A stretch of DNA of 64,000 nt from Burkholderia sp. 8Y (GCF_902506145.1 NZ_LR733519.1:428671-492670), one strand, 5' to 3'. Shown: positions 36,179-46,378, counted from the stretch's first letter. The notes: generated by a model not told the origin, from the letters alone. Numbers and translations are program-made.

Positions 36179-37981
36179 ATGGATTACACCGCCCCCATCA
36201 ACGAGATGCTCTTTGCGATGACCGAGCTTGCAGGGCTCGACGCTGTCGCCACATGCCCTGGCTTCGAGGAAGCAGATAGCGATACGGCCCGAGGCGTGCT
36301 CGAAGAGTGCGCCAAGCTGGCCACCGAGGTCTGGGCTCCGCTCAACGCTCACGGCGACCGCAACCCGAGCGCATGGGAGCACGGCGCGGTCAGGTCGACA
36401 CCGGGGTTTCGCGAAGCCTTCCGCCACTTCGCCGAAGGCGGATGGCAAGGCGTCCATCATCCGTCCGAATATGGCGGACAGGGTCTGCCGAAACTGATCG
36501 CCACGGCGTGCATCGAGATGCTGAACGCGTCGAATCTCTCGTTGGCGCTGTGCCCGCTGCTGACCGATGGCGCAATCGAGGCGTTGCTCATCGCGGGCAG
36601 CGAAGCGCAAAAGGCCGCCTACGTGCCGAAGCTCGTCTCAGGCAAGTGGACCGGCACGATGAATCTGACCGAACCGCAGGCCGGCTCCGACCTTGCGCTG
36701 CTGCGCACTCGCGCGGAACGGCAGGACGATGGCTCGTATCGCATCTTCGGCACGAAGACCTTTATTACGTGGGGCGAGCACGACATGGCCGAGAACATCG
36801 TGCATCTCGTCCTCGCTCGCGCGTCGGATGCCCCGCAAGGCGTGAAGGGCATTTCGCTCTTCATCGTGCCGAAGCGGCTCATTCGTCCGGACGGTTCGCT
36901 CGGCGAGCATAACGACGTCGAATGCGTATCGATCGAACATAAGCTCGGCATCAAGGCCAGTCCCACGGCTGTACTTCAGTTCGGCGATCACGGCGGCGCA
37001 ACAGGCTATCTCGTGGGCGAAGAAAACCGCGGTCTGGAGTACATGTTCGTGATGATGAATGCGGCGCGCTTTGCCGTGGGCGTGCAGGGCATCGCGGTGT
37101 CGGACCGCGCGTACCAGAAGGCGGTCGCGTACGCGAAGGAGCGCGTGCAGAGCCGGCCCGTCGACGGGTCGGCAAGCGGGTCCGTGCCGATCATCGCTCA
37201 CCCGGATGTGCGCCGAATGCTGATGACCATGCGCGCCCTGACAGAAGGCGCCCGCGCGCTTGCGTACGTCGCTGCGGCGCACTGCGACCGGGCGCATCGA
37301 GACGCGGACGAGCATGCGCGTGACGCGAATCAGGCGATCTATGAGTTCCTCGTGCCCATCGTGAAGGGATGGAGCACGGAGATGTCGCTGGAAGTGACGA
37401 GCCTCGGCATTCAGGTCCACGGGGGCATGGGCTTCATCGAAGAGACAGGGGCGGCCCAGTACTACCGCGACGCGCGCATTTTGCCTATTTACGAGGGCAC
37501 GACGGCCATTCAGGCGAATGACCTCATCGGCCGCAAGACGCTGCGCGATAAAGGCGCGGTCGCAATGACGCTTCTCGGTGAAATCGAAGAGACGCTCGCC
37601 GCGTTGCAGGGCCATGATTCATTCGACACGAGTGCAGCGTTTCAGTCGATGCACCGCCAGCTTCTTGCGGGCCACGGCGCGCTTGGGCGTGCGGTGTGCT
37701 TCGTGGTCGACCACGCACACAGCGATCCAAACGCCGTCTTCGCGGGAAGCGTGCCCTACCTGCAGCTCGCTGGCATCGTGCTCTGCGGCTGGCAGCTTGC
37801 GCGCTCGTTGATCGTCGCCACGGACAGGCGCGAGCGCGACGTCGCCTTCCACGATACGAGGATCGCGACGGCGCATGCCTACGCGACGCATGTGCTGCCG
37901 CGCGCAATCGGACTAGAAGCGGCCGTGGTCGCCGGGCTCGAGCGCGACGGCGTGCCCGCTTTGCACGTTGAACAGTTCTGA
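36179..37981 (+). CDS. Acyl-CoA dehydrogenase, long DmdC-like type (copy 1)
   Basis: FAD-dependent alpha,beta-dehydrogenation of an acyl-CoA. 600 residues, the long form with a C-terminal extension as in DmdC (methylthiopropionyl-CoA dehydrogenase). Visible: N-terminal helical domain with YGGQGLPKLIATACIEML, the FAD/substrate segment WTGTMNLTEPQAGSDLALL, FITWGEHDMAENIVHLVLAR, and QVHGGMGFIEETGAAQYYRD near the C-terminal half. Same length as, and strongly similar along its whole length to, the protein at 56876-58678. It overlaps the untranslated lead of the thiolase gene, so co-transcription is likely. Confidence 0.92.
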   Translation: MDYTAPINEMLFAMTELAGLDAVATCPGFEEADSDTARGVLEECAKLATEVWAPLNAHGDRNPSAWEHGAVRSTPGFREAFRHFAEGGWQGVHHPSEYGGQGLPKLIATACIEMLNASNLSLALCPLLTDGAIEALLIAGSEAQKAAYVPKLVSGKWTGTMNLTEPQAGSDLALLRTRAERQDDGSYRIFGTKTFITWGEHDMAENIVHLVLARASDAPQGVKGISLFIVPKRLIRPDGSLGEHNDVECVSIEHKLGIKASPTAVLQFGDHGGATGYLVGEENRGLEYMFVMMNAARFAVGVQGIAVSDRAYQKAVAYAKERVQSRPVDGSASGSVPIIAHPDVRRMLMTMRALTEGARALAYVAAAHCDRAHRDADEHARDANQAIYEFLVPIVKGWSTEMSLEVTSLGIQVHGGMGFIEETGAAQYYRDARILPIYEGTTAIQANDLIGRKTLRDKGAVAMTLLGEIEETLAALQGHDSFDTSAAFQSMHRQLLAGHGALGRAVCFVVDHAHSDPNAVFAGSVPYLQLAGIVLCGWQLARSLIVATDRRERDVAFHDTRIATAHAYATHVLPRAIGLEAAVVAGLERDGVPALHVEQF

Positions 37982-37997
37982 TCTAAAGGGGTGGGCA

Positions 37998-39191
37998 ATG
38001 CAAAGGGATGTGGTCGTCATCAGCGGTGCGCGCACCGCGATAGGAAAGTTTGGTGGCAGTCTCAGGGATCAGCCGCCCACCGCGCTGGGCGCGCTCGTCG
38101 TGAGAGACGTGCTTGCCCGGAGCGGCCTGCAAGGTCACGACGTTGGCCGGGTTGTCTTCGGCAACGTCATCGCTACTGAGCCTAGAGATCTCTATCTCGC
38201 GCGTGTCGCGGCGCTCGACGCCGGCATCTCCGAGCAGACGCCCGCAATGACGGTCAACCGTCTGTGCGGCTCGGGACTGGAAGCGGTGATCTGCGCAGCG
38301 CAGGCCATCTTGCTCGGCGATGCCGAGGTCGCAATCGGCGGCGGCGCGGAGAACATGAGTCGCGCGCCGTACCTGGCGACCGATGCGCGCTTCGGTGCGC
38401 GCATGGGCGACAGCCGGCTCGTCGACATGATGCTCGGCGCGTTGCACGACCCGTTCCACTCAATACACATGGGGATGACCGCCGAAAACGTTGCGCGCAA
38501 ATACGGCATCACGCGGGAGCAGCAAGATGCGAGCGCGCTCGAGTCGCATCGGCGCGCGGCGCGGGCGATAGCCGAGGGGCGCTTCACAGGCCAGATCGCT
38601 CCGGTCACAAAGAACGTCAAGGGCAAGACAACCGTCTTCGATACCGACGAACATGTACGTCACGATCTCGGGCATGAGGAGCTTGCCAGCTTGCGTCCCG
38701 CGTTCATGAAAGAAGGCGGCACAGTGACGGCGGGCAATGCGTCGGGCATCAACGACGCAGCGGCGGCCGTTCTGATGATGGACGCGCAAACGGCCAAGGC
38801 GCGCGGTCTCAGCCCGCTTGCGCGCCTCGTTTCGTATGCCCATGCGGGTGTCGATCCGCAGTACATGGGAATCGGTCCGGTGCCTGCGACACGCCTCGCG
38901 CTGAAACGCGCCGGACTTCACGCGACAGATCTCGATGTGATCGAATCGAACGAAGCTTTCGCTGCGCAAGCATGTGCGGTGACGCAGATGCTCGAACTGG
39001 ACCCGGAGAAGGTCAATCCGAATGGCTCCGGCATATCGCTCGGCCATCCAATCGGCGCCACTGGCGCGCTCATCACCGTTAAGGCCCTTCACGAATTGAA
39101 GCGTATCAATGGACGCTATGCGCTCGTGACGATGTGCATTGGAGGCGGGCAGGGCATTGCGGCGGTATTCGAAAATCTTCGGAGGAGTTAG
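37998..39191 (+). CDS. Thiolase (acetyl-CoA C-acyltransferase)
   Basis: CoA-dependent cleavage of a 3-ketoacyl-CoA, or the reverse condensation. 397 residues; nucleophile C90 in NRLCGSGLEAV, H350 in GHPIGATG and C380 in MCIGGGQG complete the active site. AAAGGGG precedes ATG 37998. It ends the catabolic island. No enoyl-CoA hydratase or hydroxyacyl-CoA dehydrogenase gene lies between dehydrogenase and thiolase, so those steps must come from elsewhere or the pathway differs from standard beta-oxidation. Confidence 0.93.
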   Translation: MQRDVVVISGARTAIGKFGGSLRDQPPTALGALVVRDVLARSGLQGHDVGRVVFGNVIATEPRDLYLARVAALDAGISEQTPAMTVNRLCGSGLEAVICAAQAILLGDAEVAIGGGAENMSRAPYLATDARFGARMGDSRLVDMMLGALHDPFHSIHMGMTAENVARKYGITREQQDASALESHRRAARAIAEGRFTGQIAPVTKNVKGKTTVFDTDEHVRHDLGHEELASLRPAFMKEGGTVTAGNASGINDAAAAVLMMDAQTAKARGLSPLARLVSYAHAGVDPQYMGIGPVPATRLALKRAGLHATDLDVIESNEAFAAQACAVTQMLELDPEKVNPNGSGISLGHPIGATGALITVKALHELKRINGRYALVTMCIGGGQGIAAVFENLRRS

Positions 39192-39380
39192 GCGCATCGC
39201 AGTGAGGGCTTATGACGTGCCACGTGGAAATGGACAGAAGAGCGTAGCCGCGCTGCGGCTCGTTCGGGGGCAGCACAGCGGCAATCGGTGTATCGTCGTG
39301 GCTTGCATGTCTCGTACGAGTCGCCCGCGCTCATCGCGACGCAACCGGCCGCTGACTAAAGCCCTTCCACAGGAGAGATC

Positions 39381-40214
39381 ATGTGCCGCTGGCTCGCCTA
39401 TTCCGGCAAACCGCTTCAGCTCGAGACGGTGCTCTTCAACGCGAAACATTCGCTGATCGACCAGAGCCTGCATTCGCGGCTCGGACAGACCACGACAAAC
39501 GGCGACGGGTTCGGCATAGGCTGGTACGGACATCCCACCGACATACCGTTTCGCTATCGCTGTATTCAGCCGGCGTGGAGTGACCGGAACCTGCGCGAAG
39601 CCGCACGCGCCATCCACGCGCCGCTCTTCGTCGCGCATGTGCGCTCGGCGACCGGCACGCCGTCGCAGGAAACCAACTGTCATCCGTTTCGTTACGGCCG
39701 GTGGCTGTTCGCGCACAACGGCCTGATACGCGACTATCCGGTGTTGCGCCGGGATCTGATGCTCGCGATCGCGCCCGAACTGTTCCCGTCGATCGAGGGA
39801 TCGACCGATTCGGAAGTGCTGTTTTTTCTCGCGCTCACGTTCGGTCTTGCGTCCGCACCCGTGAGTGCGCTGAAGCGCATGGTGGCTTTCGTCGAAGAAA
39901 CCGCTCGGCAACATGGCGTTGCCGACCCGCTGAACATGACGGTCTGCGCAACCGACGGCGAGCAGATCGTCGCCGTGCGGTATTCAAGCGAGAGGCAGTC
40001 GCGCTCGCTGTTCCACAACACGTCGTTCCGTCACTTGCACGCGTTGTATCCGAACGATCCGCGCATCGAGATGGCCGGTGAAGACGCATTTCTGGTGGTG
40101 TCGGAGCCGCTCGCCGATTTACCGGGGTGGTGGCAGGAGATACCGGAGAGCACGGTGGTCGTCGCGCAGGGCGGCGAAGTCGAGCAGTTTCCGTTCGAGC
40201 CTCAAGCGGCTTGA
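39381..40214 (+). CDS. Class II glutamine amidotransferase (YafJ/EgtC-like)
   Basis: 277-residue Ntn-type glutaminase domain. The nucleophile is Cys2 after Met removal (MCRWLAYSGKP). The oxyanion/glutamine site is in TTTNGDGFGIGWYG, with VAHVRSATGTPSQETNCHPF and RWLFAHNGLIRDY following. AGGAGAG sets the start. No synthase domain is fused and none is adjacent. Relatives include EgtC (gamma-glutamyl removal in ergothioneine synthesis) and YafJ of unknown role; no ergothioneine genes are seen here. Confidence 0.9.
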   Translation: MCRWLAYSGKPLQLETVLFNAKHSLIDQSLHSRLGQTTTNGDGFGIGWYGHPTDIPFRYRCIQPAWSDRNLREAARAIHAPLFVAHVRSATGTPSQETNCHPFRYGRWLFAHNGLIRDYPVLRRDLMLAIAPELFPSIEGSTDSEVLFFLALTFGLASAPVSALKRMVAFVEETARQHGVADPLNMTVCATDGEQIVAVRYSSERQSRSLFHNTSFRHLHALYPNDPRIEMAGEDAFLVVSEPLADLPGWWQEIPESTVVVAQGGEVEQFPFEPQAA

Positions 40215-40274
40215 GGCTCGCAACGGAAGCTAGTGGATCATTCCCGCGCGCGTCGGGGACGCGACGCCGCCGCG

Positions 40275-42173
40275 TTAAACCTCGGCGCGATCGCTCAAAT
40301 ACGCCTCGACGCTTGCCGCCGGCATCGGCTTAGAAAAGTAATAGCCCTGAATGGCCGCGCCGCCCAGTTCGCGCACGATCTGCAACTGGTCCATCGTCTC
40401 GACGCCTTCGATGATGCATGTCACGCCAAGGTCATGGCACAGCGTGATGAGCGAACGCACGATGTTCCTGCTTCGCGGGTTGGCTTCGATATCGCTGATG
40501 AAGCTCTTGTCGATCTTCAGCTTGTTGATGGGCAATGCGTGCACATAACTGAGACTTGAATAGCCGGTGCCGAAGTCGTCGAGCGAGATACGAACGCCGA
40601 CTTCCTGAAGCAGCGCCATGTTGGCGTTCGTCTGCGCGAAGCTATGCATCAACGCGGTTTCCGTCAGTTCGATTGCAATGCGATGCGGCGAAACGCGGCT
40701 CGCCTTGATGATCTCGATGAGCCGGCGCGTACGCACTTCGCTCGCGATATCGTAGGGCGAGACGTTGAAGGAAAGATGCACGTCCTCGGGCCAAAGCTCG
40801 GCCGCTGCAAGCGATTTCTGCAGAAGAATAGGCGTGAGATCCGCGATAATGCCCGCCTGCTCCGCGATGGAAATGAACGTGTTCGGCGGCACTGTGCCCA
40901 GCACGGGACTTTCCCAGCGCGCGAGGCTTTCGAGCGCGAGCGTGCGCTTCGACGACGCATCCACGATGGGCTGAAACACCGGGTAGAACTCATCGGCGAG
41001 GTTCGCGCCGCGCAACGCCTGCTCGACCGCGCCTTGTTCCTTCAACAGTTGCTCGTGTTCCAGCGAGAACATGACAGAGCGCGAGCGCCCCGAACGCTTT
41101 GCGTGATACAGCGCGTAGTCGGCGCGTTCGTAGAGCAGATCGGCGGTCGCCGCCGCGCGCGGATACATCGCGAAGCCGATCGAGCATCCGACCGATGTCA
41201 CCAGGCTGCCGACGGTGATAGGCCGGCTCACCGCCTGAATGATCGCATCCGCCGATGCCTGCAACGAGGTGTCGTCCGCATCCACGACGATGAACGCGAA
41301 CTCGTCGCCGCCGACGCGCGCGAGCAACGCGGCGTTGCTCGTCGTGCGCTCGATGCGCCGCGCTATTTCAGCGAGCACGTGATCGCCGACGCGATGTCCA
41401 TGCGTGTCGTTGACGGGCTTGAAGCCGTCGAGATCGACGACGCCCACGGCCACGCTGCGCTTCGTCGCTGCGGCATCCGCGATCGACGACTGCAACTCAT
41501 CGAAAAACTGCCGGCGATTCGGCAGCCCCGTGAGCATGTCGAGGTTCGCGAGCCACACGTTCTCCTTACTCAACGCCGCTGTTTCGGCCTCCGAACGAAT
41601 CAGGCTCGCGAAATCGCGCTGGTAGCCGAACATGACATAGCTCATCAACGCGACGGTGATCGCGATGTCGATGGCTGATGCCGTCGCGCCGATATCGCCC
41701 ATGCACAGCATGAAGCCGAGAAACGGCAGCATCATCGCGAACGCGACGAGCGCCGCCGCCGCGCGCAGATGCATCAGGCAGAAGAAGCCCGCCATCGTGG
41801 ATGCGACGATCTGCATCAGGATGAAGTACTTCGCGTGGACGTCGGCGTAATCGAAGAGCATGACGTCCACGCCCATCGCGAAGAGCGCGCTGATGATGAG
41901 CACGGTCGTCGCGCGGGCAAGGTGCCGGCGCGCTTCTGCATCGGTCACGTCGTCATGGCGATGCACGACCCACCACGCGCCGCGCCAGACGAGCAGCGCG
42001 ATGAAAAGCGCCGGCATGCCGAGCGCGAGCCAGGCCGGCGCCCGCTCACCGAACACGAACATCACCGACACCATCGTGACCACGAGCGATGCGTAGAACG
42101 GTGGAATCTTCGCGGAGAATGACCGGAACTGCGCGGTGGCGACGCCGGGCAACGTCTTCATCTCGTGATGCAC
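40275..42173 (-). CDS. Membrane GGDEF-EAL protein (c-di-GMP turnover)
   Basis: 632 residues. An N-terminal membrane sensor (about 25-185, five or six helices) is followed by a GGDEF domain with an intact motif at 288-292 (RVGGDEFAF) and an EAL domain from about 375. The EAL catalytic set is present: LALESLARW, FNVSPYD, ELTETAL, DDFGTGYSSL, KIDKSFI and EGVET. The protein could therefore both make and degrade c-di-GMP. The GTG start follows AGAGGAAG; an ATG four codons later is possible. Placed 39 bases after the MCP gene on the same strand, probably one operon. Confidence 0.92.
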   Translation of the reverse strand: MHHEMKTLPGVATAQFRSFSAKIPPFYASLVVTMVSVMFVFGERAPAWLALGMPALFIALLVWRGAWWVVHRHDDVTDAEARRHLARATTVLIISALFAMGVDVMLFDYADVHAKYFILMQIVASTMAGFFCLMHLRAAAALVAFAMMLPFLGFMLCMGDIGATASAIDIAITVALMSYVMFGYQRDFASLIRSEAETAALSKENVWLANLDMLTGLPNRRQFFDELQSSIADAAATKRSVAVGVVDLDGFKPVNDTHGHRVGDHVLAEIARRIERTTSNAALLARVGGDEFAFIVVDADDTSLQASADAIIQAVSRPITVGSLVTSVGCSIGFAMYPRAAATADLLYERADYALYHAKRSGRSRSVMFSLEHEQLLKEQGAVEQALRGANLADEFYPVFQPIVDASSKRTLALESLARWESPVLGTVPPNTFISIAEQAGIIADLTPILLQKSLAAAELWPEDVHLSFNVSPYDIASEVRTRRLIEIIKASRVSPHRIAIELTETALMHSFAQTNANMALLQEVGVRISLDDFGTGYSSLSYVHALPINKLKIDKSFISDIEANPRSRNIVRSLITLCHDLGVTCIIEGVETMDQLQIVRELGGAAIQGYYFSKPMPAASVEAYLSDRAEV

Positions 42174-42212
42174 GACTTCCTCTCAGTGGCCTGTTCGCGT
42201 GCGGCGGCTTGC

Positions 42213-43793
42213 TCAAGCGCGAGCGCGTTCGATGCGAAACTGCGACACCGTCTGCGAAAGATGCCGTCCCTGATGATCCAGTGCCTGAGAGGCGGCGGCC
42301 GCCTGCTCGACGAGCGCGGCGTTCTGCTGCGTGACGCGGTCCATTTGCGCGATCGCCTGATTGACCTGTTCGATGCCGCGGCTCTGTTCGCCCGTCGCCG
42401 CCGCGATCTCGTCCATGATGTCGGATACGCGGCGCACCGCGAGCATCACGTCGCTCATCGTCGTGCCTGCGTCCTGTGCCAGCGCGAAGCCCGCTTCGAC
42501 CTTCGCCACCGACGCGCCGATTAACTCCTTGATCTCCTTGGCCGCATGCGACGAACGCTGCGCAAGCGAGCGCACTTCGGAAGCCACGACCGCGAAACCG
42601 CGCCCTTGTTCGCCTGCGCGCGCCGCCTCGACCGCCGCGTTGAGCGCAAGAATATTGGTCTGGAACGCGATGCCTTCGATGATCCCGATGATGTCCGCGA
42701 TCTTCAGCGAGCTTTCGCTGATGGCGGTCATCGTCTCGACGACACGCGTCACCACGGCATTGCCCTGTTTCGCCACATGCGACGCATTGCTCGACAGCGT
42801 GCTCGCCTGTTGCGCGTTGTCGGCGTTCTGGCGGACGGTCGACGTGAGTTCTTCCATGCTCGCTGCCGTTTCCTGCAGCGACGACGCCTGCTCTTCGGTG
42901 CGCGCCGACAGGTCAGCGTTACCCGAGGCAATCTGCATCGAGCCGGTTGCGATGCTGTCTGCTGCCGTGCGTACGTCGGCGATCAGCGTGACGAGGCTCT
43001 TCTGCATCGCATCCATCGACGAGAGCACGCTGCCTGCGGGCACCGCGCGCGTGATCGCGACCGGGCTCAGATCGCCCGAGGCCACGCGCTGCGTGATTTC
43101 CTTGAGCGTCGCCGGCTCCGTGCCGAGCGCGCGCGTCAGTCCGCGCGTGATGATGACGCCCGCGGCCACCGCAGCCGCTACCGCTGCGAGGCAGATGGCG
43201 GCGAGAATTTCACGCTGCGTCGAATAGTGTTCGTGAGCATCCGACACGAGCGCCTCGGCGCGCTGGTGCGTGTAGGTCGAATAGGCGTCCGTCGCGCTCA
43301 CGAGCGCGGCGAGCAACGGGCGGCAGTCTTCGTTGATCTTGCGCACGGCTTCCTCTTGCCGGTGCTCGATCGCGAGATTTACGATGGCCTGCGCGACGGG
43401 CGCATAGAGACCTTCGATGCGATCGATCTCGGCGACGAGCGCGCGCGCCTGCTCGGTCGTGTCGGTCGCGGAGGCAAGCATCGCGTTGAGCTTGGCGAGG
43501 CGCGCCGAGACGTCGGCTTGTGCTTGCGCTTCGGCTGCTTTCTCGAGGTCGAAATCGGCGGGCGTGGTCACGAGCGCCATGTTGCGCGCGGCGATTGCAC
43601 GCCGGTCGACTGCCTGCCGGACTTCCTCGGCCATGGCGGCCCGAGCATTGATGCCGTCCACGAAGCCGAAGAAACGCTGGTTCGCGTCGCCCAGCGCATT
43701 GATGGACACCGCCGATACGATCAGGACGACGGCCGTTAGGAGGGTGAATGACAAGGCCAGTTTTGCCTTGACCGACAAAGTTTTGAGGTTCAT
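42213..43793 (-). CDS. Methyl-accepting chemotaxis protein
   Basis: 526 residues: TM1 at about 10-32, a four-helix-bundle periplasmic sensor (about 33-195), TM2 ([20 protein letters not shown]), HAMP (about 217-270), then a methylation/signalling region with the hairpin tip [20 protein letters not shown] and [19 protein letters not shown]. No C-terminal pentapeptide tether is seen. The ribosome site is weak. It is upstream of the GGDEF/EAL gene, so chemosensing and c-di-GMP control may be co-expressed. Confidence 0.93.
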   Translation of the reverse strand: MNLKTLSVKAKLALSFTLLTAVVLIVSAVSINALGDANQRFFGFVDGINARAAMAEEVRQAVDRRAIAARNMALVTTPADFDLEKAAEAQAQADVSARLAKLNAMLASATDTTEQARALVAEIDRIEGLYAPVAQAIVNLAIEHRQEEAVRKINEDCRPLLAALVSATDAYSTYTHQRAEALVSDAHEHYSTQREILAAICLAAVAAAVAAGVIITRGLTRALGTEPATLKEITQRVASGDLSPVAITRAVPAGSVLSSMDAMQKSLVTLIADVRTAADSIATGSMQIASGNADLSARTEEQASSLQETAASMEELTSTVRQNADNAQQASTLSSNASHVAKQGNAVVTRVVETMTAISESSLKIADIIGIIEGIAFQTNILALNAAVEAARAGEQGRGFAVVASEVRSLAQRSSHAAKEIKELIGASVAKVEAGFALAQDAGTTMSDVMLAVRRVSDIMDEIAAATGEQSRGIEQVNQAIAQMDRVTQQNAALVEQAAAASQALDHQGRHLSQTVSQFRIERARA

Positions 43794-44113
43794 AGCGTTC
43801 TTGTGTGTTCGCCGTGGTCTTCGGCGCCGCAGGCGTTGTCCGCCAGCGTCGTTTTTTTAGAAACTTCCGTTTTTACCAATTGTCGACGTCTTGTCAAAGG
43901 ACCGGTTGATCGCCATAATTACCGTGTTCGAGGAAATGGCTTGGTAATTGCGACCGAAGGCCGAAAAAGACAGTGAATTGGCGCGTTAAGCGTAGATTTA
44001 ACTGATGATTCGCGCAAGCGGAGAATTCCATTTTTATCAATTTCTACGATCTTGCTTTCATCTGAAGGTAGTTATCGTTTGCGCCTCGTTGTGCGCTTCA
44101 CCGCAAGGACCTC

Positions 44114-45223
44114 ATGGCAACGGAAGACGATCCCATTTTGACCACCCGCGACGCCGCGATCATTCTTGGTGTCTCGGTCAAGACTGCGCAGACGTGGATC
44201 GAGCAGGGGCAGATCGAGTCGTGGAAAACGCCGGGCGGACATCGGCGCGTGCGCGCGAGCGCGGTGAATGCACTGCGCGAGCAGCTCGGCAACCGCCGGC
44301 ACACATCGATCAACACGGAAAGCGCCGTCGCGCTGGTTATCGCATCCGATGCCGCGTTGCCGGCGTATCTCGAGGCGGCAGCCGCTGCGGGGTTGCGCGG
44401 CATCGGCCAGAGCGATCCGCTCAACGCCATGCTCGACGCGGGCATCGCCATGCCGGCCGTGATCGCGGTCGAACTCATGCGGGCGGACTGGGAAAGGCTG
44501 TCGATGTGCCGGCGGCTGCTTCAATCGCGTGATCTGGCGCACGCGCGCATGCTCGTCGTCACCGACATGTCCGCCGCGCAAGTCGAGGCGGACCTGGGCG
44601 TTCTGTCGCGCGTCACGCTGCTGCAAGCGCCCGCTGACAAGCCCGCTTTCGCCGCTGCGCTCGCTTCGTGTCTTGCGCTAGCGCCATCGGACGATCGCGA
44701 TGCGCCGGCTTATCCGGTCGCGGCGAACGAAGCCGCGCGCCTGCGGGCGGTGGAGCGCACGGGGCTTGTCGATTCCGTGAACGATCCCGAGTTCGACGAG
44801 GTCGTGCAACTCACGGCTGAAACGCTGCGCGTGCCGATCAGTCTCATGACGCTGCTCACGCCGGAGCGTCAATGGTTCAAGGCGCGCTGGGGGCTCAACG
44901 CTCACGAGACGCCGCGCCCGTGGGCGTTCTGCAACTTCACGATCATGCAGAACGATGTGTTCGTCGTCGAAGATGCTTCGGTCGATCCGCGTTTTGATGC
45001 GAATCCACTCGTCACCGACGAGCCGCGCATCCGCTTCTATGCCGGCGCACCCTTGCGCGATGCCGAGGGTAATGCGCTCGGCGCGCTGTGCGGCATCGAC
45101 CGGCAGCCGCGCATGATGGACGCCACGCTGAAGCGGCGGCTCGTCAATCTGGCTGCGCTTGCATCGGACCGCATTGCGCTCGTTACGCGCAAGCGGTTGG
45201 ATCGCTGGAACAGGGGCGCGTGA
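44114..45223 (+). CDS. HTH (excisionase/MerR-like) protein with GAF sensor
   Basis: 369 residues. An N-terminal winged HTH of the excisionase/MerR type (about 9-58; TTRDAAIILGVSVKTAQTWI then KTPGGHRRVRASAV). A middle domain (about 75-200) looks like a receiver without a phosphoacceptor Asp. A C-terminal GAF domain (about 215-360; DEVVQLTAETLRVPISLMTL, FVVEDASVDPRFDANPLV, FYAGAPLRDAEGNALGALCG) is present. AAGGA precedes the ATG. Divergent from the MCP gene. It behaves like a one-component regulator whose GAF domain senses a small molecule or light/redox; the ligand is unknown. Confidence 0.85.
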   Translation: MATEDDPILTTRDAAIILGVSVKTAQTWIEQGQIESWKTPGGHRRVRASAVNALREQLGNRRHTSINTESAVALVIASDAALPAYLEAAAAAGLRGIGQSDPLNAMLDAGIAMPAVIAVELMRADWERLSMCRRLLQSRDLAHARMLVVTDMSAAQVEADLGVLSRVTLLQAPADKPAFAAALASCLALAPSDDRDAPAYPVAANEAARLRAVERTGLVDSVNDPEFDEVVQLTAETLRVPISLMTLLTPERQWFKARWGLNAHETPRPWAFCNFTIMQNDVFVVEDASVDPRFDANPLVTDEPRIRFYAGAPLRDAEGNALGALCGIDRQPRMMDATLKRRLVNLAALASDRIALVTRKRLDRWNRGA

Positions 45224-45339
45224 TCGGGCGATAAGTTTTGCGGTGCTAGGGATAGGACAGAATTGTGTGAACCCCCCGATTGAGCTCTTAGCGAACGGAC
45301 ATGACGCCGGAAGCGGCAGTCGTTAGTAGTTAGTCGTTG

Positions 45340-45501
45340 ATCGACGTCGAAGCTTTGCGGCGCATGAATGACGATGACATGCCTTACCGCTTCATGCAGA
45401 CGCTGTACCCAATGCGCGCGCGACGCTATCCCGGCGCACGGCGCATTCCGCTCAAGGTGCGCCGCTTTGTTGATTACGTCAGGGACGCGTTTGGCGATTG
45501 A
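45340..45501 (+). pseudogene. LysR-family C-terminal remnant
   Basis: An open stretch ending at TGA 45499-45501 reads IDVEALRRMNDDDMPYR then YPGARRIPLKVRRFVDYVRD. The last part is the usual C-terminus of LysR-type regulators. Upstream sequence has stops and no HTH, so only the tail of a decayed gene is left. The rest of 45224-45796 holds no supported gene. Short, so the call is tentative. Confidence 0.45.
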
Positions 45502-45796
45502 ACGCCTTGGGACAGCGGTATCGTTTCCTGGACCGCCACGTGCGATTGCGCCGCGCTCATCGGTTCGAGGCTTCCATGACTCGCGATTCACGGTGTCGTC
45601 GGCAAAAGGCGGTCGGTTCTTTGGCACGATCACTTCGATCAGCAGTTCGTGTTTCGCCAACGAGGGCTCATCGCTCACTATCGGCAAAAAAAGTGGCCAA
45701 CGCGGGGCCGTGACTCCCGTTGAACCGGCGTCGCACACTGCGCTGCATCTTTAATTTTGCATACCATCCAGCAGTTCACAACGCTCAGAATCTCTC

Positions 45797-46378
45797 ATGA
45801 CCAACTTCATGCCCGTCGCGCTGGAACACGCCAGCCGCCTCATCAATCACGGCCCGACCGTACTCGTGACAAGCTCGAACGGCGGACGCCGAAACGTCAT
45901 GGCAGCCGCGTGGTCGATGCCGGTGGAATTCACGCCGCCGCGCATCGCCGTAGTCATCGACAAAAACACGTACACGCGCGAACTGATTGCCGCGAGCGGC
46001 AGCTTCGGCATCTGCGTGCCGGGTGCAGCGCTGATCGACCTTACGTATGCGGTCGGCACGACGAGCGGGCGCGACATCGACAAGTTCGATGCATACAAGA
46101 TTCAAACGGTCAGCGGCCCGGTGTTAGGCGTGCCACTCATCGAAGAGGGCTGCGCGGCCTGGCTCGAATGCCGGCTCATCAGCGAGCCGCATACGGAAGA
46201 CGCCTACGACACGTGCTTCGCGGAAGTGGTCGCGGCGGCGGCCGATCCGCGCGTGTTCGCGCACGGACACTGGAACCTGGACGAATCGAATGGCATCTTG
46301 CATACGATTCATCACCTCGGCGCGGGAAAGTTCGTGCGGGCGTCGGCGATGCAGCAGGCGAAGCCGTTGGGGGAGTGA
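45797..46378 (+). CDS. Flavin reductase-like (FMN-binding split barrel) protein
   Basis: 193 residues with a flavin_reduct fold: GPTVLVTSSNGGRRNVMAAA, then WSMPVEFTPPRIAVVIDKNT, ELIAASGSFGICVPG and GVPLIEEGCAAWLECRL. This family binds FMN and reduces it with NAD(P)H, or acts as flavoredoxin. The ribosome site is weak. It stands alone with no partner monooxygenase, so the specific role is open. Confidence 0.85.
   Translation: MTNFMPVALEHASRLINHGPTVLVTSSNGGRRNVMAAAWSMPVEFTPPRIAVVIDKNTYTRELIAASGSFGICVPGAALIDLTYAVGTTSGRDIDKFDAYKIQTVSGPVLGVPLIEEGCAAWLECRLISEPHTEDAYDTCFAEVVAAAADPRVFAHGHWNLDESNGILHTIHHLGAGKFVRASAMQQAKPLGE

Noticed and set aside
45037..45738. 233-codon leftward frame overlapping the HTH-GAF gene
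   Set aside because: The first half is the antisense of the GAF domain; the rest matches no family and has no start signal.
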